A DNA stretch of 64,000 bases from Nageia nagi (Eukaryota; Pinophyta): NCBI GenBank assembly GCA_050084985.1, contig JBITNC010000001.1, forward strand, positions 114,452,001 through 114,516,000, read 5' to 3'. Positions 12,234 through 23,290 of the stretch are shown here, piece by piece. The notes under the pieces are model-generated. The model saw nothing but the letters and a program-made list of their open reading frames with translations. It was not told where the DNA came from and ran no database searches. Every line of letters starts with the position of its first letter. Position 1 is the first letter of the stretch. Position numbers and translations under genes: made by a program.

Positions 12234-12620
12234 TGTAGATGCCTCAAAATGAACTTTTATGTATTTAATAAATCATTTTAATCTCTTAACAATGTATTAA
12301 TTAAAAAGGGATTAAAAATATATAAAAGAGGTGTAGGCCATGTATTTGACCCTTGTGGAATGTGCAAGGGGTCAAAATATCAAAGTCATGTAAACTTGTA
12401 TCATATATAAAGGCATCATTTGATGAACTATACATCATGAGCAAATCATGGGCAAATAATCATTTCAAGATAATATAAGGATTATCAAATGAATATAATT
12501 TTAAGGATTACAACTTGCTTTGTCTATCTATATTACACATTTATTATTATGTAAGTTTGCATGTATGCTCATCATTCAATTATTCACTAATTTGCTCATC
12601 ATTATATTTTTCTATTTTTT
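12234..12620 (+). repeat. Element B 5' LTR (recognisable part)
   Basis: Aligns closely with 16981-17345 from the start TGTAGATGCCTC through the segment containing AAAGTCATGTAAACTTGTAT. After about 12610 the two LTRs stop matching, so the end of this LTR is uncertain. One possibility is an end near 12711, before a TGGTGACT primer-like site. The distal part has been replaced or rearranged in one copy. Confidence 0.75.
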
Positions 12621-13045
12621 TTTATCTTGATTTGCATATTTTGAGTTGTTTTAAAAATATTTTTGTATAAAAAATCACCTTAAAAATCATACATTTTGAA
12701 GGTATTTTGCAATTATTTGGTGACTTATTTTATGCTAAAAACTTGCCAAACCCATAGGTCATCATAGTAAGGAACTTTTGGAGATTAATTTGAGCCCTAT
12801 GCATGCATTTCTATCAAGATTTGTAGAGGTTTTCATATAAAAACATTTTTTCCATATTCTTGCACTCTCTCATGGATAAGGCATTTTAAAATAGTTTGTT
12901 TGAATGTGATAAGTGATTTATTTGCACCTCCTCCTAAATAAGAAATGGATGTTATGCATAATAGAAAATATTTTGATGAATTAAGTTTATCAAATTCATG
13001 CTTGATTGCTATGAATGATGATATGCCAAGTATATAGAAAATTGA

Positions 13046-14250
13046 GTGCATGATAATATTATTTCTAATGATTCTATGGTTGAATTTGATTGTGATGCAC
13101 ATTTAAATTTGGATGCTATGGACAAGATTGAAATGAATGATATTGCATTTAAAAAATTGACACTTCAAGATCAATTTCAAAAAATTAAAGCACATATGTT
13201 AGTCAATCCCTCTTTGATGTTTAGAATTTATAATGATCTTGAATTGAAAGAAAAATATCATGCATTTCTAAGGAAAGAATTAGATAAATTGTTAGAAGAT
13301 CCATATGCTAGGCAATATTGTATGCAAAATTTGAGAAAGAAAATTATGCAAAAGAAACAAAATAAATATCTTCTCAACCAAAACTTCAACTAAAACCTCA
13401 AACAAAACCATAACTTAAACCCTAAATTCAACCAAAACTAAAATAATGTTGGCAAAGAGTAACATCTCAAGAAATTTTGAAAATACAAGATGCTTATATT
13501 GTATAACAACCCAAAATAGATAGCCATAATTGTTCCCCACCACCTAATCAAGAGTTCTCTAACTTTGAGATACTTAGTGGACATCAACCAAGGCTAATTA
13601 TGAGAGATATAATGAAAAGAAGTTAATTTATGCTATTAAAAAGAAGAACACAAGATAGTGATACTCCAATGGGAAACGAGGATGTTTATTGCATGTATTA
13701 TCAATAGAAGGGTCATGCTATAGATTCTTATCATGATTTGAAACTTATAATTTCATACATAATTGCAAAAGCTAAATATCAGCTCCCTCAACATGCTTCA
13801 AATTTAGGGATTAAAAATCAAATTCTAAAATTTTTGAACAACTATGATGAGGTAGCATGCTACCAACAATATGCCATACTATATATAGGCCACCAATGAC
13901 ATGAAAATAGTAATGGAAATTATGGTTCTTGTTCTACACATCTAGCTAGTCAAGCAAACGCAAAAAAAATTAGTTAAATTAGATCCAATTGAGATTTAGT
14001 TACAACAATATAGAAAACAAAAATATTGGCCTTTTGATAAGTATCAATTTAATATTTTTCTCCTTAATAGTCATTTGCAACAACACAATACATTACCTCC
14101 AAAGATACAAATTAAATTTATTGATCTTCTTGAGAGAGTAGCAGCCCAAGGTATAGAAAATGTAAAAAATAATCTAAGCGAAGAGAATCCATTATTCATA
14201 GAAAAATGTGCCAAACTGATGGGGGTTCCACCACCCCCTAATTTATTATA
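13046..14250 (+). pseudogene. Element B gag-like relic
   Basis: A 115-residue frame at 13046-13393 is acidic at the start, then helical and Lys-rich. I do not recognise it on its own. Downstream, after frameshifts, 13640-13800 reads MRDIMK, then DVYCMYYQ, a stop, and KGHAIDSYHDLKLII. This resembles the Y/C-x2-H-x4-GH-x4-C zinc motif at the end of gypsy gag proteins (compare element E near 24260), with the last Cys changed to Tyr. A Pro-rich end (GVPPPP) occurs near 14222. The arrangement suggests a gag-only element. Confidence in gag is moderate. Confidence 0.55.
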
Positions 14251-15560
14251 GTTTTTAAATTTTGCATATCATATAGGGTGCATTTCATGTAGGTTGCATA
14301 TCATGGGTCTAGTCATTGCATCCCATATTAGTTGCATTTCACAACAACAAACAAACAACTTTGTGTTCATGCAAAATAATTCATATCACATGTAAGGGTA
14401 CAACCTATTTTTGTTTTCTATATAGATCCAAGAAGGACATAGTGCCAACGATGTGCTTGAATGTCAACATGATGCTAATAGTGTGCAAAAGAAAAATACA
14501 CATAGAAAATCAAGAAAAAGTGGATATAGCTTCAATGGGAGGCAATTTCAATTTTAGCTAATAGAATGATGGACATAAGATATTGAAAATTAGAAGGCCA
14601 AAATTTAGAATTTAGAATTGCAAAGTGCAAAAATTGCCCATCCATGGGGCATAACGGTAAGGTATCTCATCTCACATATTTTATGCTCTTCATTGCAAAA
14701 TTGTCATTGATGAATTAACACCACTATATTTTCTTTGACTATGTAGTATGAAAAGTAAACATTGTATTTATTATTCTTATGATTGCTATTTCAAATAAAA
14801 TGAATGTTTTACTAATAAAACTTAAGGCCATTTTATCCTTGAAAATCTGGTATAATATAGCATTATGGTATTCTATATAAAATGTTGCATTGTATTGAAT
14901 ATCTGAATTGAACTATTTTCAATGCAAATTGAATGGATTCTTCCTCTTGAATGACATCATCATTATATAAACAAATTGAATATATGGTAAAATATTTCTA
15001 TTTCATGCTTTATCTTGAAAATTTTATGGCAATTGGTAATGTTATTTCATGTACAAATAATGCAAAGTGATATGGATGATTGTCTTTCAACTTTTTGCAC
15101 TCACTATGGAAAATATCATGCTACTAGTGGTGTGCCATACTGCATCCATACCGCTAACGGCATGGATTTATATTGGAAATTTTTGCAAATTGAAATGTTG
15201 AGATGCAAGGTCATTGAATGTTTAAATATTTGGTACATTGATGGAAATTGAATGTATAGTTCATTATTCTACTGATAATTATTTCAAAGCCATGGTCCGC
15301 ACATGAACAAATATGGCATTGATTGCAAGACATCACTAGTGTGGGTCATTCAAGCATCATCCATAGGCTATGAGTTTTCTATCATAGTAGTCTATGCATC
15401 ATACTCTATATCACTATGGTTGACATTGGCCATAGTAAAAATATCTAAATATTATATTATTTTCATCCTTGCTATTTACATTGCTTATTCTTTCATGGAT
15501 GTGATCTATGCGAGTTTATGTTATTTTATTTCATAAGTATTATATAGGTGGGTATGATTG
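14251..15560 (+). other. Element B non-coding interior
   Basis: No pol motif in any frame. Short open frames at 14316, 15015 and 15303 look fortuitous. A stretch near 14645-14680 resembles the first half of tRNA-Trp but has no matching T-arm. Confidence 0.5.
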
Positions 15561-15574
15561 GCATTGATCACTCA

Positions 15575-16160
15575 CATTTCACAAGGATGAAATAATGTAT
15601 TTGGGTCGTATATATAAAATTTATGACAATCGATGGCCAATGACATAGCTAGTGAGAGTTTATTCACTCTAAAGTAAACTAATGATATAACTGTTAGCAA
15701 TTTGTTGACATTATATCATCTTCAATGGATGATGTATTTTGTTATGTATCCACATTATTTTTACTTTTAACCCATATAAATCATACTATATTTGGATCAT
15801 AGACATATAAACATATGATCATCAAGGGCCAACGATACAACTAGTGAGAGTTCACTCACTCTAAAGTAAACTAATGATACAACTGTGAGCAAGATGTTGA
15901 CATTGGATCATATTCAATGGATGATGAATTTTGCTAAGTATCCAAATGATTCTTTCTTTGAATCCATACAAATCATACTATCTTTATATCATATACATAC
16001 AAACATATGATCATTGATGACCAACAACACAGCTAGTGAGAGTTCACTCACTTAAAAGATAAATCAATGATGTAGCCATAAGTAGATTGCTAAAAATGAC
16101 TCATCATTAATGGATGATGTAAATCACTATGTATCCACATTATTTTTATGAATAAAATTT
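15575..16160 (+). repeat. Three tandem copies of a 192-bp unit in element B
   Basis: The landmark CTAGTGAGAGTT occurs at 15649, 15841 and 16033, exactly 192 bases apart. Each is preceded by a CCAAYGAYAYARC-like segment, and TCAATGGATGATGTA-like segments follow at the same spacing. The copies differ by scattered substitutions. The array lies between the gag-like part and the 3' LTR. Confidence 0.85.
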
Positions 16161-16199
16161 CATTACAAATATCTACATCTCGAAGAGTAGAAGAAAACT

Positions 16200-16745
16200 C
16201 ATAGAATTCTATGTCATCAGTGGTATGCACACTATTCCCTTCATCACCAATGATGTCCATTTCATCACTATTTCATCTCATTCAAAGTGAATCCTCTTTG
16301 TTTCAAGGCATGAACATAAGTATAAATAGTTATTGAGTATCAAAAATAATGGAATGACCAAATTCATGGTTGAAGTAGTACAAGGGGAAAAAACACATCT
16401 TCCATATCCAAAATCAGATATGAAACTACACAACTACCTGATAGCATAGTCATTTTCATCATCTACATAGCATAGTCATTTTGAATAATAGAAGCAAATT
16501 ATATTAAAAACTAGGGTTCCAACATCATACTCACTATCTTTCAAGCCAATAATGGCATACATTTCATTACCATTTCTACCCATCCAAAGCCTAACCTCTC
16601 CATTTCAAGGCATGGATGTTAGTGCAAATGGTTCCTGAGTATCTAACACAATGGAATGTCCAAATTCATGATTGAAATGGTATAAAAGAGGCACATCATA
16701 TCTTCCATTTATATCCTTGGATATGTATTTTTACAATCATCCAAA
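16200..16745 (+). repeat. Direct duplication (about 302-bp offset) in element B
   Basis: TTTCAAGGCATG occurs at 16301 and 16603, and the flanks match over roughly 200 bases on both sides (for example AATGGAATG-CCAAATTCATG and the TCTTCCAT segment). It is a second, more diverged tandem pair immediately downstream of the 192-bp array. Confidence 0.75.
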
Positions 16746-16980
16746 CATCATCCAAATAGTATTCCTGATGATAGCTTATACATTAGCTTTTGCCATGGCT
16801 ACTTCATTTACGGATCTTTCTTAGGGAACCCAAGTCAAAAGGAGGGTAGCATGAGAACCATCATCATCATTCGATCAGTATCAGAAAAAGGATCAAAAAA
16901 ATTTCTTCTATATCTTAGCTACACTTATTCTTTGGACATGTAATTTCATTGCTTCAATCACACATACAAAAAGGGGCAAA

Positions 16981-17620
16981 TGTAGATGCCTCAAAATGAA
17001 CCTTTATGTATTTAATAAATCATTTTAATTCCTTAACAATGTATTATTTAAAAAAGGATTAAAAATGTATAAAAGAGGTGTATGTCATGTATTTAACCCT
17101 TGTGGAATGTACAAGGTGTCAAAATATCAAAGTCATGTAAACTTGTATCATATATAAAGGCATCATTTGATGACCTATACATCATGAGCGAATCATGGGA
17201 AAATAATCATTTTAAGCTAATATAAGGATTATCAATTGAATATCATTTGAAGGATTGAATCTTGCTTTGCCTATCTATATTGCGCATCTATTATTATGTA
17301 AGTTCACATGCATGTTCATCATTTGATTATTCACTATTTCGCTCATCGCTCCATTCTTGTTCGCATTTGTAATTTTGTTCATCCTATAGCATCAATGATG
17401 TGCCAATTATAGGACATCAATGGCATACTTTTTCATGAATGTATGATCTATTATTTATGCATTTTTGATTAACAGAATAAATACTAAATCTAAGTAAATA
17501 ATACTACATTTATGTACATGTTATTGCTATATTTCTGATATATGCATCAATATTTACAAAGTAGAGCAATTGTGCATTAATCAATCCCATTTGCATTAAT
17601 TGGATTATTTAACATCTATA
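16981..17620 (+). repeat. Element B 3' LTR
   Basis: Starts TGTAGATGCC right after the purine tract and ends AACATCTATA right before the duplicated GGTAG. Length is 640 bp. The first 365 bases match the 5' LTR. The distal 270 bases, containing ATCAATGATGTGCC-like text, have no counterpart in the 5' copy. Confidence 0.85.
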
Positions 17621-17625
17621 GGTAG

Positions 17626-18128
17626 GCCACTAAATTATGTTATATATCTTATGAAAGCAGAAAGAAAAGATCTTCCCAAAGATCCAAAAAGCTATAACTT
17701 GGAAGATCAATTAAAGAGCACTCAAGAAAAGATCAATTTTTTTTAGTTAATTTGGAATTCAAAGCCAAATAGAGATATTCTCTATGAAGCATTCAAAAAT
17801 GATAAGGTTGATAAAAACATTTCTCTTGTATAATTTGTAGAAGTAGTAAATTATTAGCACAAATATAATATAATCAAGTTTGATCCAAGTGAGCTTCCTA
17901 GCAAGGTTGTGATTGATGGAGGACCAAATATTAAGAAAGATTCAATTGATGGAGGATCAATTCCATAGTTAAGAAAGATTAAATTGATGGAGGACCAAAT
18001 TTAACTATTACATCTATTAACTTTCTTAATCAACTTGAACAAAAGAAGCTACCTCTTATGGAAAATTCTATAATGAGGATCAAAGGTTTTGACAAAATAA
18101 CAAGGAATTATTTTGGGATAATCATATT
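17626..18128 (+). pseudogene. Element A2 protease relic, first part
   Basis: Resumes exactly where A2 was cut by B and matches A1 from about 9210 (GGTAGGC, then AAGCTATAACTTGGAAGAT). The protease segment near 17930-18010 has a local duplication of a GATTGATGGAGGA-like segment, so the DGG motif is present two or three times. The A2 sequence is interrupted again at about 18129 by D. Confidence 0.75.
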
Positions 18129-18491
18129 ATTTTGGATAATGGTAAAAATTAAAGTGAGTTTTATAAAAATAATTCCCTAAAACATATATTTACAAAAGTT
18201 TTAATTTTCAATAATAGTATCAATTAAGTCATCGAAAATCATTTGAGTGTCACCATGGTCTAACAACTAGAACTACATAAATCTATCATATTTCCACTTA
18301 AACTATGACAAGATTTCAGTTAGTTATGGTCTCCATAGAAACACAATTCTAACTAAAATATGTTCCTTCATCTAATTGTTTCTTACTACAACAAAATCAT
18401 CCTTGACAAATTAAGTATTAGCATCCTCCAAAATTGCCTTTATGTTATTCATTTGAAAGTTTTCCTAAATTTCAAAATGTATTCCTACATT

Positions 18492-20400
18492 TCAAAATTT
18501 GTAAGTAATAGTTATGGGAAACATCTTCAAAGTCTCATATTTTGCATATAAATTATTATAAACATCCTTTAATGAATTTAAGGATCTTATAACAGGTCTC
18601 TTTTCCTTTTTGTCGGTTAATCTTGATGAGGTAGTTGTTGAGTATTCAATCTTTTCTTCTTCATCATCATTTTTAACCAACTTATTCAAATTTTCTTCAT
18701 GAATGATAACTTTCCTAGGATGAATCAACTCCCCATTAGATAATAATTAAGGATATTGACTATCATAAGTTCCATGGGGGGAGATTCCTCTAAATTGTAT
18801 AATAGTGGTCAAATGGCCCACCAACATACATGGTAGACCAATAGGAGTTTGATTTACCATCTGGGAGTTACCATTATTATTATCTTCATAATCTTCATAT
18901 TAGAAAACTTCTTAATTAATTATGAGGTTAATATATTTGGAATCTAACATATTCTCAATGAATTTGTACATTTTATTGATTAATTTGGTTTTGGATAATT
19001 ACGATTTAAATGCCTAATGAAGTAACTAACACTAACACTTAATTCCTAAACAACCAAGATCTCATGAAAGATCAATCTCACATCTAAATAACTCAAATAA
19101 TACAATCTCACAAAGATAACTCAAGATGTAAAGTGGTTCCTCCAACTAGGAGTATATCCACTAACTAGATATCACTTCATTCACAAACATGAATCTCTTA
19201 CAATTCTCCTAATCTCATATCCTAAACACTATCCTATAACATAACTTTACTCACAAATTGCTTAACAACATTGAGGTACTCAACATATGGTTTTTACATA
19301 AGGTGGTCTAATACTAATTTGAAATAATTAAAACTAACACTTAATTTCTAAACAACCAAGATCTCATGAAAGCTCAATCTCACAAAGATAACTCAAGATG
19401 TAAAGTGGTTCCTCCAACTAGGAGTGCATCCACTAACTAGATCTCACTTCATTCAAAAACATTAATCTCTTACAATTCTTCTAATCTCATCTCCTAAACA
19501 CTATCCTATAGCTTAACTTTACTCCACCAATTGGTATATGATCCAAAGAGGAAACCTTCTATTTATAGGCCAAAATCTCACTTTGGATCACCCTTTTATC
19601 CAATGTACAAAAGCATGACATGCACATCCTTTTACCCAATAGGCATGCTCATGACATGGAGTGTAGGACAAGTTATATTATCATATTCATTTAAATAATT
19701 AAGGTATCAAATGATACCCTTAAGTATTAGTGAACTTATATAGAATATTATTACATAACCTTAACAATAATGCATTATACATTCCAACACCTAATTTGTT
19801 GACATTGATAACACCTCATGGAGATATTTTTTGTATTCAATATTTTAGATCCACTTTCTCCACTAGGAGGTCAAGGTAATAAATTATGGCCATGATTTTG
19901 ATAGTGGCATCCATATTGCAAACCAAGCGTTATGTAAATCCTTTGTATCCTCTTTGTTTTCTTTAATGTAATCATCAAGGAATAGGAATTTGCCAATTAT
20001 ATTTTCAATTCTTTTGATGGCTTTAACATTTCAAAATTTCACAGGAAGGGATTTATCATTACTAGTACTCCACTGATCTCCTCATAGAGAAATTAAAATC
20101 CATCATCCATTCCCAAATATAAAGGCCCCTTTGCCCAAAAAATAGAGGCATTTTCTCTCTAGGATCCAATCCCTATCTTCAACATCATCAAAAATGATCA
20201 TGAAAAAATTATAGGGAAGAAGGATCATTTAGAACTCACAATCCCATTATTCTATAGCAAACTTATTTTCATCCTCAAAATAGGGTCACACTCCTCTTAC
20301 CTTACAAATGATAGCGTAAGATTTTAAATCTTCTAGGTTCAATCCAGCTTCATCATTCTCAATATTTATCACTAACTATGGGTCATTCATAGGGTGAATT
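18492..20400 (-). pseudogene. LINE ORF1 relic split by an LTR remnant
   Basis: Minus-strand pieces include PYFEDENKFAIE, then LLPYNFFMIIFDDVEDRDWI and FFGQRGLYIWEW, a typical DUF4283 layout of plant LINE ORF1. Further down comes a knuckle whose first half, CYQCQQI (19815-19795), is separated from its second half, GHLNRNYP (19014-18990), by the LTR remnant. The last Cys is now Tyr. The 78-residue open piece at 18728-18492 (HPRKVIIHEENLNKL, EYSTTTSSR) is the Ser/Thr-rich C-terminal part. Together the pieces give the ORF1 order, but stops are frequent. Confidence 0.75.
19013..19794 (-). mobile_element. Copia-like LTR element reduced to LTR plus partial LTR
   Basis: The remnant (19018-19789) has the 5-bp duplication CCTAA at 19013-19017 and 19790-19794. 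On the minus strand a complete LTR starts TGTTGGAATG at 19789 and ends near 19320 (about 470 bp, TATA-like TATAAATAG near 19567-19559). Then come a degenerate initiator-Met-type primer site (TAGTATTAGACC, 19316-19305), about 45 bases of interior, and a second LTR copy lacking its 5' part (about 19256-19018). It is a deletion derivative of an LTR-internal-LTR element. Start and R/U5 text resemble element C. Confidence 0.85.
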
Positions 20401-20650
20401 AGTGAGGACTTGAATTAATACTTGAATCTACTACAATCTTACACCCCTGATAAGCTAGGTTTTGATCCAATATCCTTATCCCTTTCTTCCAAATTTGATG
20501 TACTTCTGATTATTGGATCTAGTTCAAATCACTCACTAATCTCCACCTAATTCTTAGGGCAACCATTTCTATCTAAACATTCATGCATTGTTGCATCCTT
20601 CATTTTGCCTCTAAATTATCAAGATATGATTACATCTTATGCTCTTTTTC

Positions 20651-21890
20651 AATTATTTTAGGATAATCATATTTCCTATCAAAGTGGGTACAAATTTAAT
20701 CACAACACCTATGTATGTGATGGAGGAAAAGTTTCTTTACAACATCATCCTAGGTAAACTTTGGATTAATGACATGGATGTGGTTACTTCAACCCTACAT
20801 AAATGTTTAAATTTTGAGCACAAGGGAAGTATATACAATGTGGATGCAAATGAAGAATCAACTAAGAGATACAATTTGGTCTATTTTTTAGAAATTTGCA
20901 ATTTTCAATAAAGTTGAGTTATTTTCTCAAATAGAAAGTATTTTTCAAAAGGCAAAGAATAATATTATTATCCAAGAAATGGTACTAGGGATATATAAAA
21001 TCATGAAGTACATCAATCTGCTAACCTTTGTCAAATATATTAGCATGTACATTAATAAATAATATAAGGATTATCAAAAGCCTATTTTTGGAGGTAAGAA
21101 CTATCAATGGTCCACTTTTGATGAAGAATGCATAAATGAAGAAATCCAACATACCTTATACAACCCTAATGTATCCTATATCGTAACAAAATAACTTGAT
21201 TCATCATCTACAAGGTCAAAATATCCAAAAGGTATGGAAGATTCCTTATTAAAATATAGTTATAATTTTTTATCTAAATATATGAAACAAAAATGAAAAT
21301 ATGAGGGGAAAGGTTTGGGGAAAGTTGAGTAAGGTATGAAAGCATTTACGAAACCTATAGGCAATATCAAGTAAGTTAAGGAAATTGGGTCTAAATATGA
21401 TACTAAGGAGGAGTTTCCATTTTCCTATCTTTCAAAGCCAATTATTATTGTTTATATCAAAGAGATTTTAGAGGAAGAATAAAATTTGGCATGCATGATT
21501 CAAGTATGTAAGATTGATCATGAAGATTTAGAGTTGGCATTTCACATATTTCAGAATGAAGAAATAATTTTAAAGTTTACAGGTACAAGATTAGAATTCT
21601 TAAATAATAATACAAAAAATATATAATATATGTTCTTTTGATCCTAATACATAATTTGGAGAAAGTATTAGAGATAAATATATTTTAAGGTTAGGAAAGC
21701 TACCACCACCACCTCTCCCTTCAATGATAACTCACTATTATTGATGAATATCTTGATGAGATCAACATAGTCAATCATGAAAATCAAAGGATGATCAATG
21801 TTGAAATTTAGTTTTCCAAAGATAAGGAAGTTGAAGGAGTGTTTCATCAGTTCTATAAGTTATTTACTTGGTCTTATATGGATATGATAG
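20651..21890 (+). pseudogene. Element A2 protease (second part) and linker
   Basis: After D, A2 resumes with IIIFPIKVGTNLITTPMYV, YNIILGKLW and STLHKC, matching the A1 and E protease ends. The open frame continues to 20911 with FEHKGSIYNVDANEEST. The following linker (20912-21890) matches the A1 linker (9930-10530) up to about 21500, where A1 is truncated. Its later part has a Pro-rich stretch near 21700. Stops occur throughout. Confidence 0.8.
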
Positions 21891-22366
21891 TGTAGGATGA
21901 GAGCTTCACCACTTATAGTTATGTAGTAAAGTAATATGCCAAATCATTAAAATAGAAGCTAAGGAATATATATACAATAATAACCTTGTTAGTGAATAAA
22001 GATATTGATAAAAAATATTAATGAAGATTTCATCAAGGATATAGATTATTCTCCATATATGTCCAACATTGTTCTAGCTTAAAAACCATCAAGAGAAGTG
22101 AAGGGTTGCACATATTTTAGATATATCAATAAGGCATATCCCAAGGATGATTTCTCATTGCCTAACATTGATATGATTATGGATAGTCTAAGTTGGTATG
22201 AAATGTTATCTTTTATGGATGATTTTTTTGGTTACAATCAAATTATAATCAAGAAAAATTATCAATAATAAAATTTAGAACTCCTTGGGGTAAGTTATGT
22301 TGTAAGGTTATGCCTTTTGGTCTCAAGAATGTGGGATACACTTATCAAAGAGTTATGACAACTATG
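21890..22366 (+). pseudogene. Element A2 reverse transcriptase, first half
   Basis: Translated with frameshifts, this gives the gypsy RT blocks. A KDDFSLPNIDMIMD-like segment lies near 22140-22180, then LSFMDDFFGYNQI near 22210, FRTPWGKLCCKVMPFGLKN near 22275-22330 and TYQRVMTTM at the end. It is cut at 22366 by element E inside the helix preceding the catalytic YVDD block. The second half is at 30961. Confidence 0.85.
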
Positions 22367-23196
22367 TGTTATCGCATAAAATTTATTTATGTGTTTAAAT
22401 AAATACATTTTCTTGCACTAATACACATCTAGAATATTTAATGCAATGATATCAATGCTTATCTTGAATATGATCATAATGTCAATGTTTATTTTGAATA
22501 TGGTTATGATATTAATGGTTGTCTTGAATATTATTATATATTGTGGGCTAACCTTATTTATGTAGGTACACACTGACCTATAAGGAGTAGGTCATATTAT
22601 TATCTATGTAAATAGGGATCTAATAGTAAGTCCACATTAGGGAGATATATGATCCCATATCTAGTCTTAATGATGCCAACCTTTTAGGTGTCTCTTAACA
22701 TTGCCATTCAAGGCTAGGTTTGTGTACTTCCTTATGCAAGCATGCTAATGATTGTTATCTTATCTAAGTATCAAACTATGATCATTAAGAGTCCATGTGG
22801 AGGTACAAAGTTGGTTTGAAATGGACTACAATCTAACGAATACCATTGGTGCTCCTCTATAGATGAAATAGACCATTGATGCTCCTTTCAAGAATGAAAT
22901 AGAATACCTATGACCCTCTCTTTGTATCACCTTGCTCCATGAATTTAGGTGTAGCCTTCATTAGTTGTTGAGGCTTCATCACTATCTTTTGATCATCAAT
23001 ATCAAGCACATTCCATGAGGTAAGTATACAAACTTAGTCTCATTTGGTGATGTCATTTCAATTCTAATTATTCATTATCTTCTATATTAACTTTTCTTGT
23101 TATAAATTGCTATCCATTAGCTTAGAATTTACAAATATCCTTTGGGACTATAGGTATTCATTTATTTGCATTCACAATTTTTTTTATTTGTAAACA
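22367..23196 (+). repeat. Element E 5' LTR
   Basis: 830 bp, TGTTATCGCATA to TTGTAAACA. It matches the 3' LTR along its whole length; in the first 200 bases I count roughly one difference per 15-20 bases by eye. Confidence 0.9.
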
Positions 23197-23200
23197 TTTT

Positions 23201-23216
23201 TGGTGAACTTGACATG
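23201..23216 (+). other. Element E primer-binding site
   Basis: TGGTGAACTTGACATG follows the LTR after a TTTT spacer. The TGG pairs with a tRNA CCA end. It is similar to the site in element A1 (TGGTGAACCC). Primer tRNA not identified. Confidence 0.75.
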
Positions 23217-23290
23217 AAACATAAGTAGTTGTTCTAAAACCCTAGGGTTTTAGTTAGGACTAATAAGTGATTTGGTGAGTTGTTTTAAAC

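Larger units (their letters stand above)
12229..17625 (+). mobile_element. Element B: non-autonomous gypsy-related LTR element
   Basis: B is inserted in the A2 gag-protease region. The 5-bp duplication GGTAG occurs at 12229-12233 and 17621-17625, and removing B restores the order seen in A1 near 9210. Ends are TGTAGATG at 12234 and CATCTATA at 17620, an inverted pair with one change. The purine tract AAAAAGGGGCAAA (16968-16980) directly precedes the 3' LTR. The interior of about 4.3 kb has gag-like pieces (13046-14250) but no protease, RT, RNase H or integrase motif, and its 3' half is made of tandem repeats. It fits a large retrotransposon derivative mobilised in trans. Confidence 0.8.
18106..20673 (-). 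mobile_element. Insertion D: LINE ORF1 fragment flanked by 23-bp direct repeats
   Basis: A2 is interrupted between two copies of a 23-bp string, 18106-18128 and 20651-20673, which differ at one base. A long duplication of this type fits LINE target-primed insertion rather than an LTR element. On the minus strand the insert shows a DUF4283-like ORF1 (about 20330-20050), an ORF1 mid part ending in a zinc knuckle (19815-19795), an LTR remnant (19018-19789) and the ORF1 C-terminal part (about 18900-18490). I see no poly(A) tail and no ORF2, which is unusual for a LINE, so the mechanism remains open. Confidence 0.65.

Noticed and set aside
13046-13393. Possible host gene of 115 residues
   Set aside because: It sits inside element B between the LTRs and upstream of a gag-like zinc motif, so an element origin is more likely.
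14645-14680. Sequence resembling the 5' half of tRNA-Trp (GGGCATAACGGTAAGG)
   Set aside because: Only the D-arm half is similar and no T-arm or acceptor partner follows; about two thirds of positions match, which may be chance.
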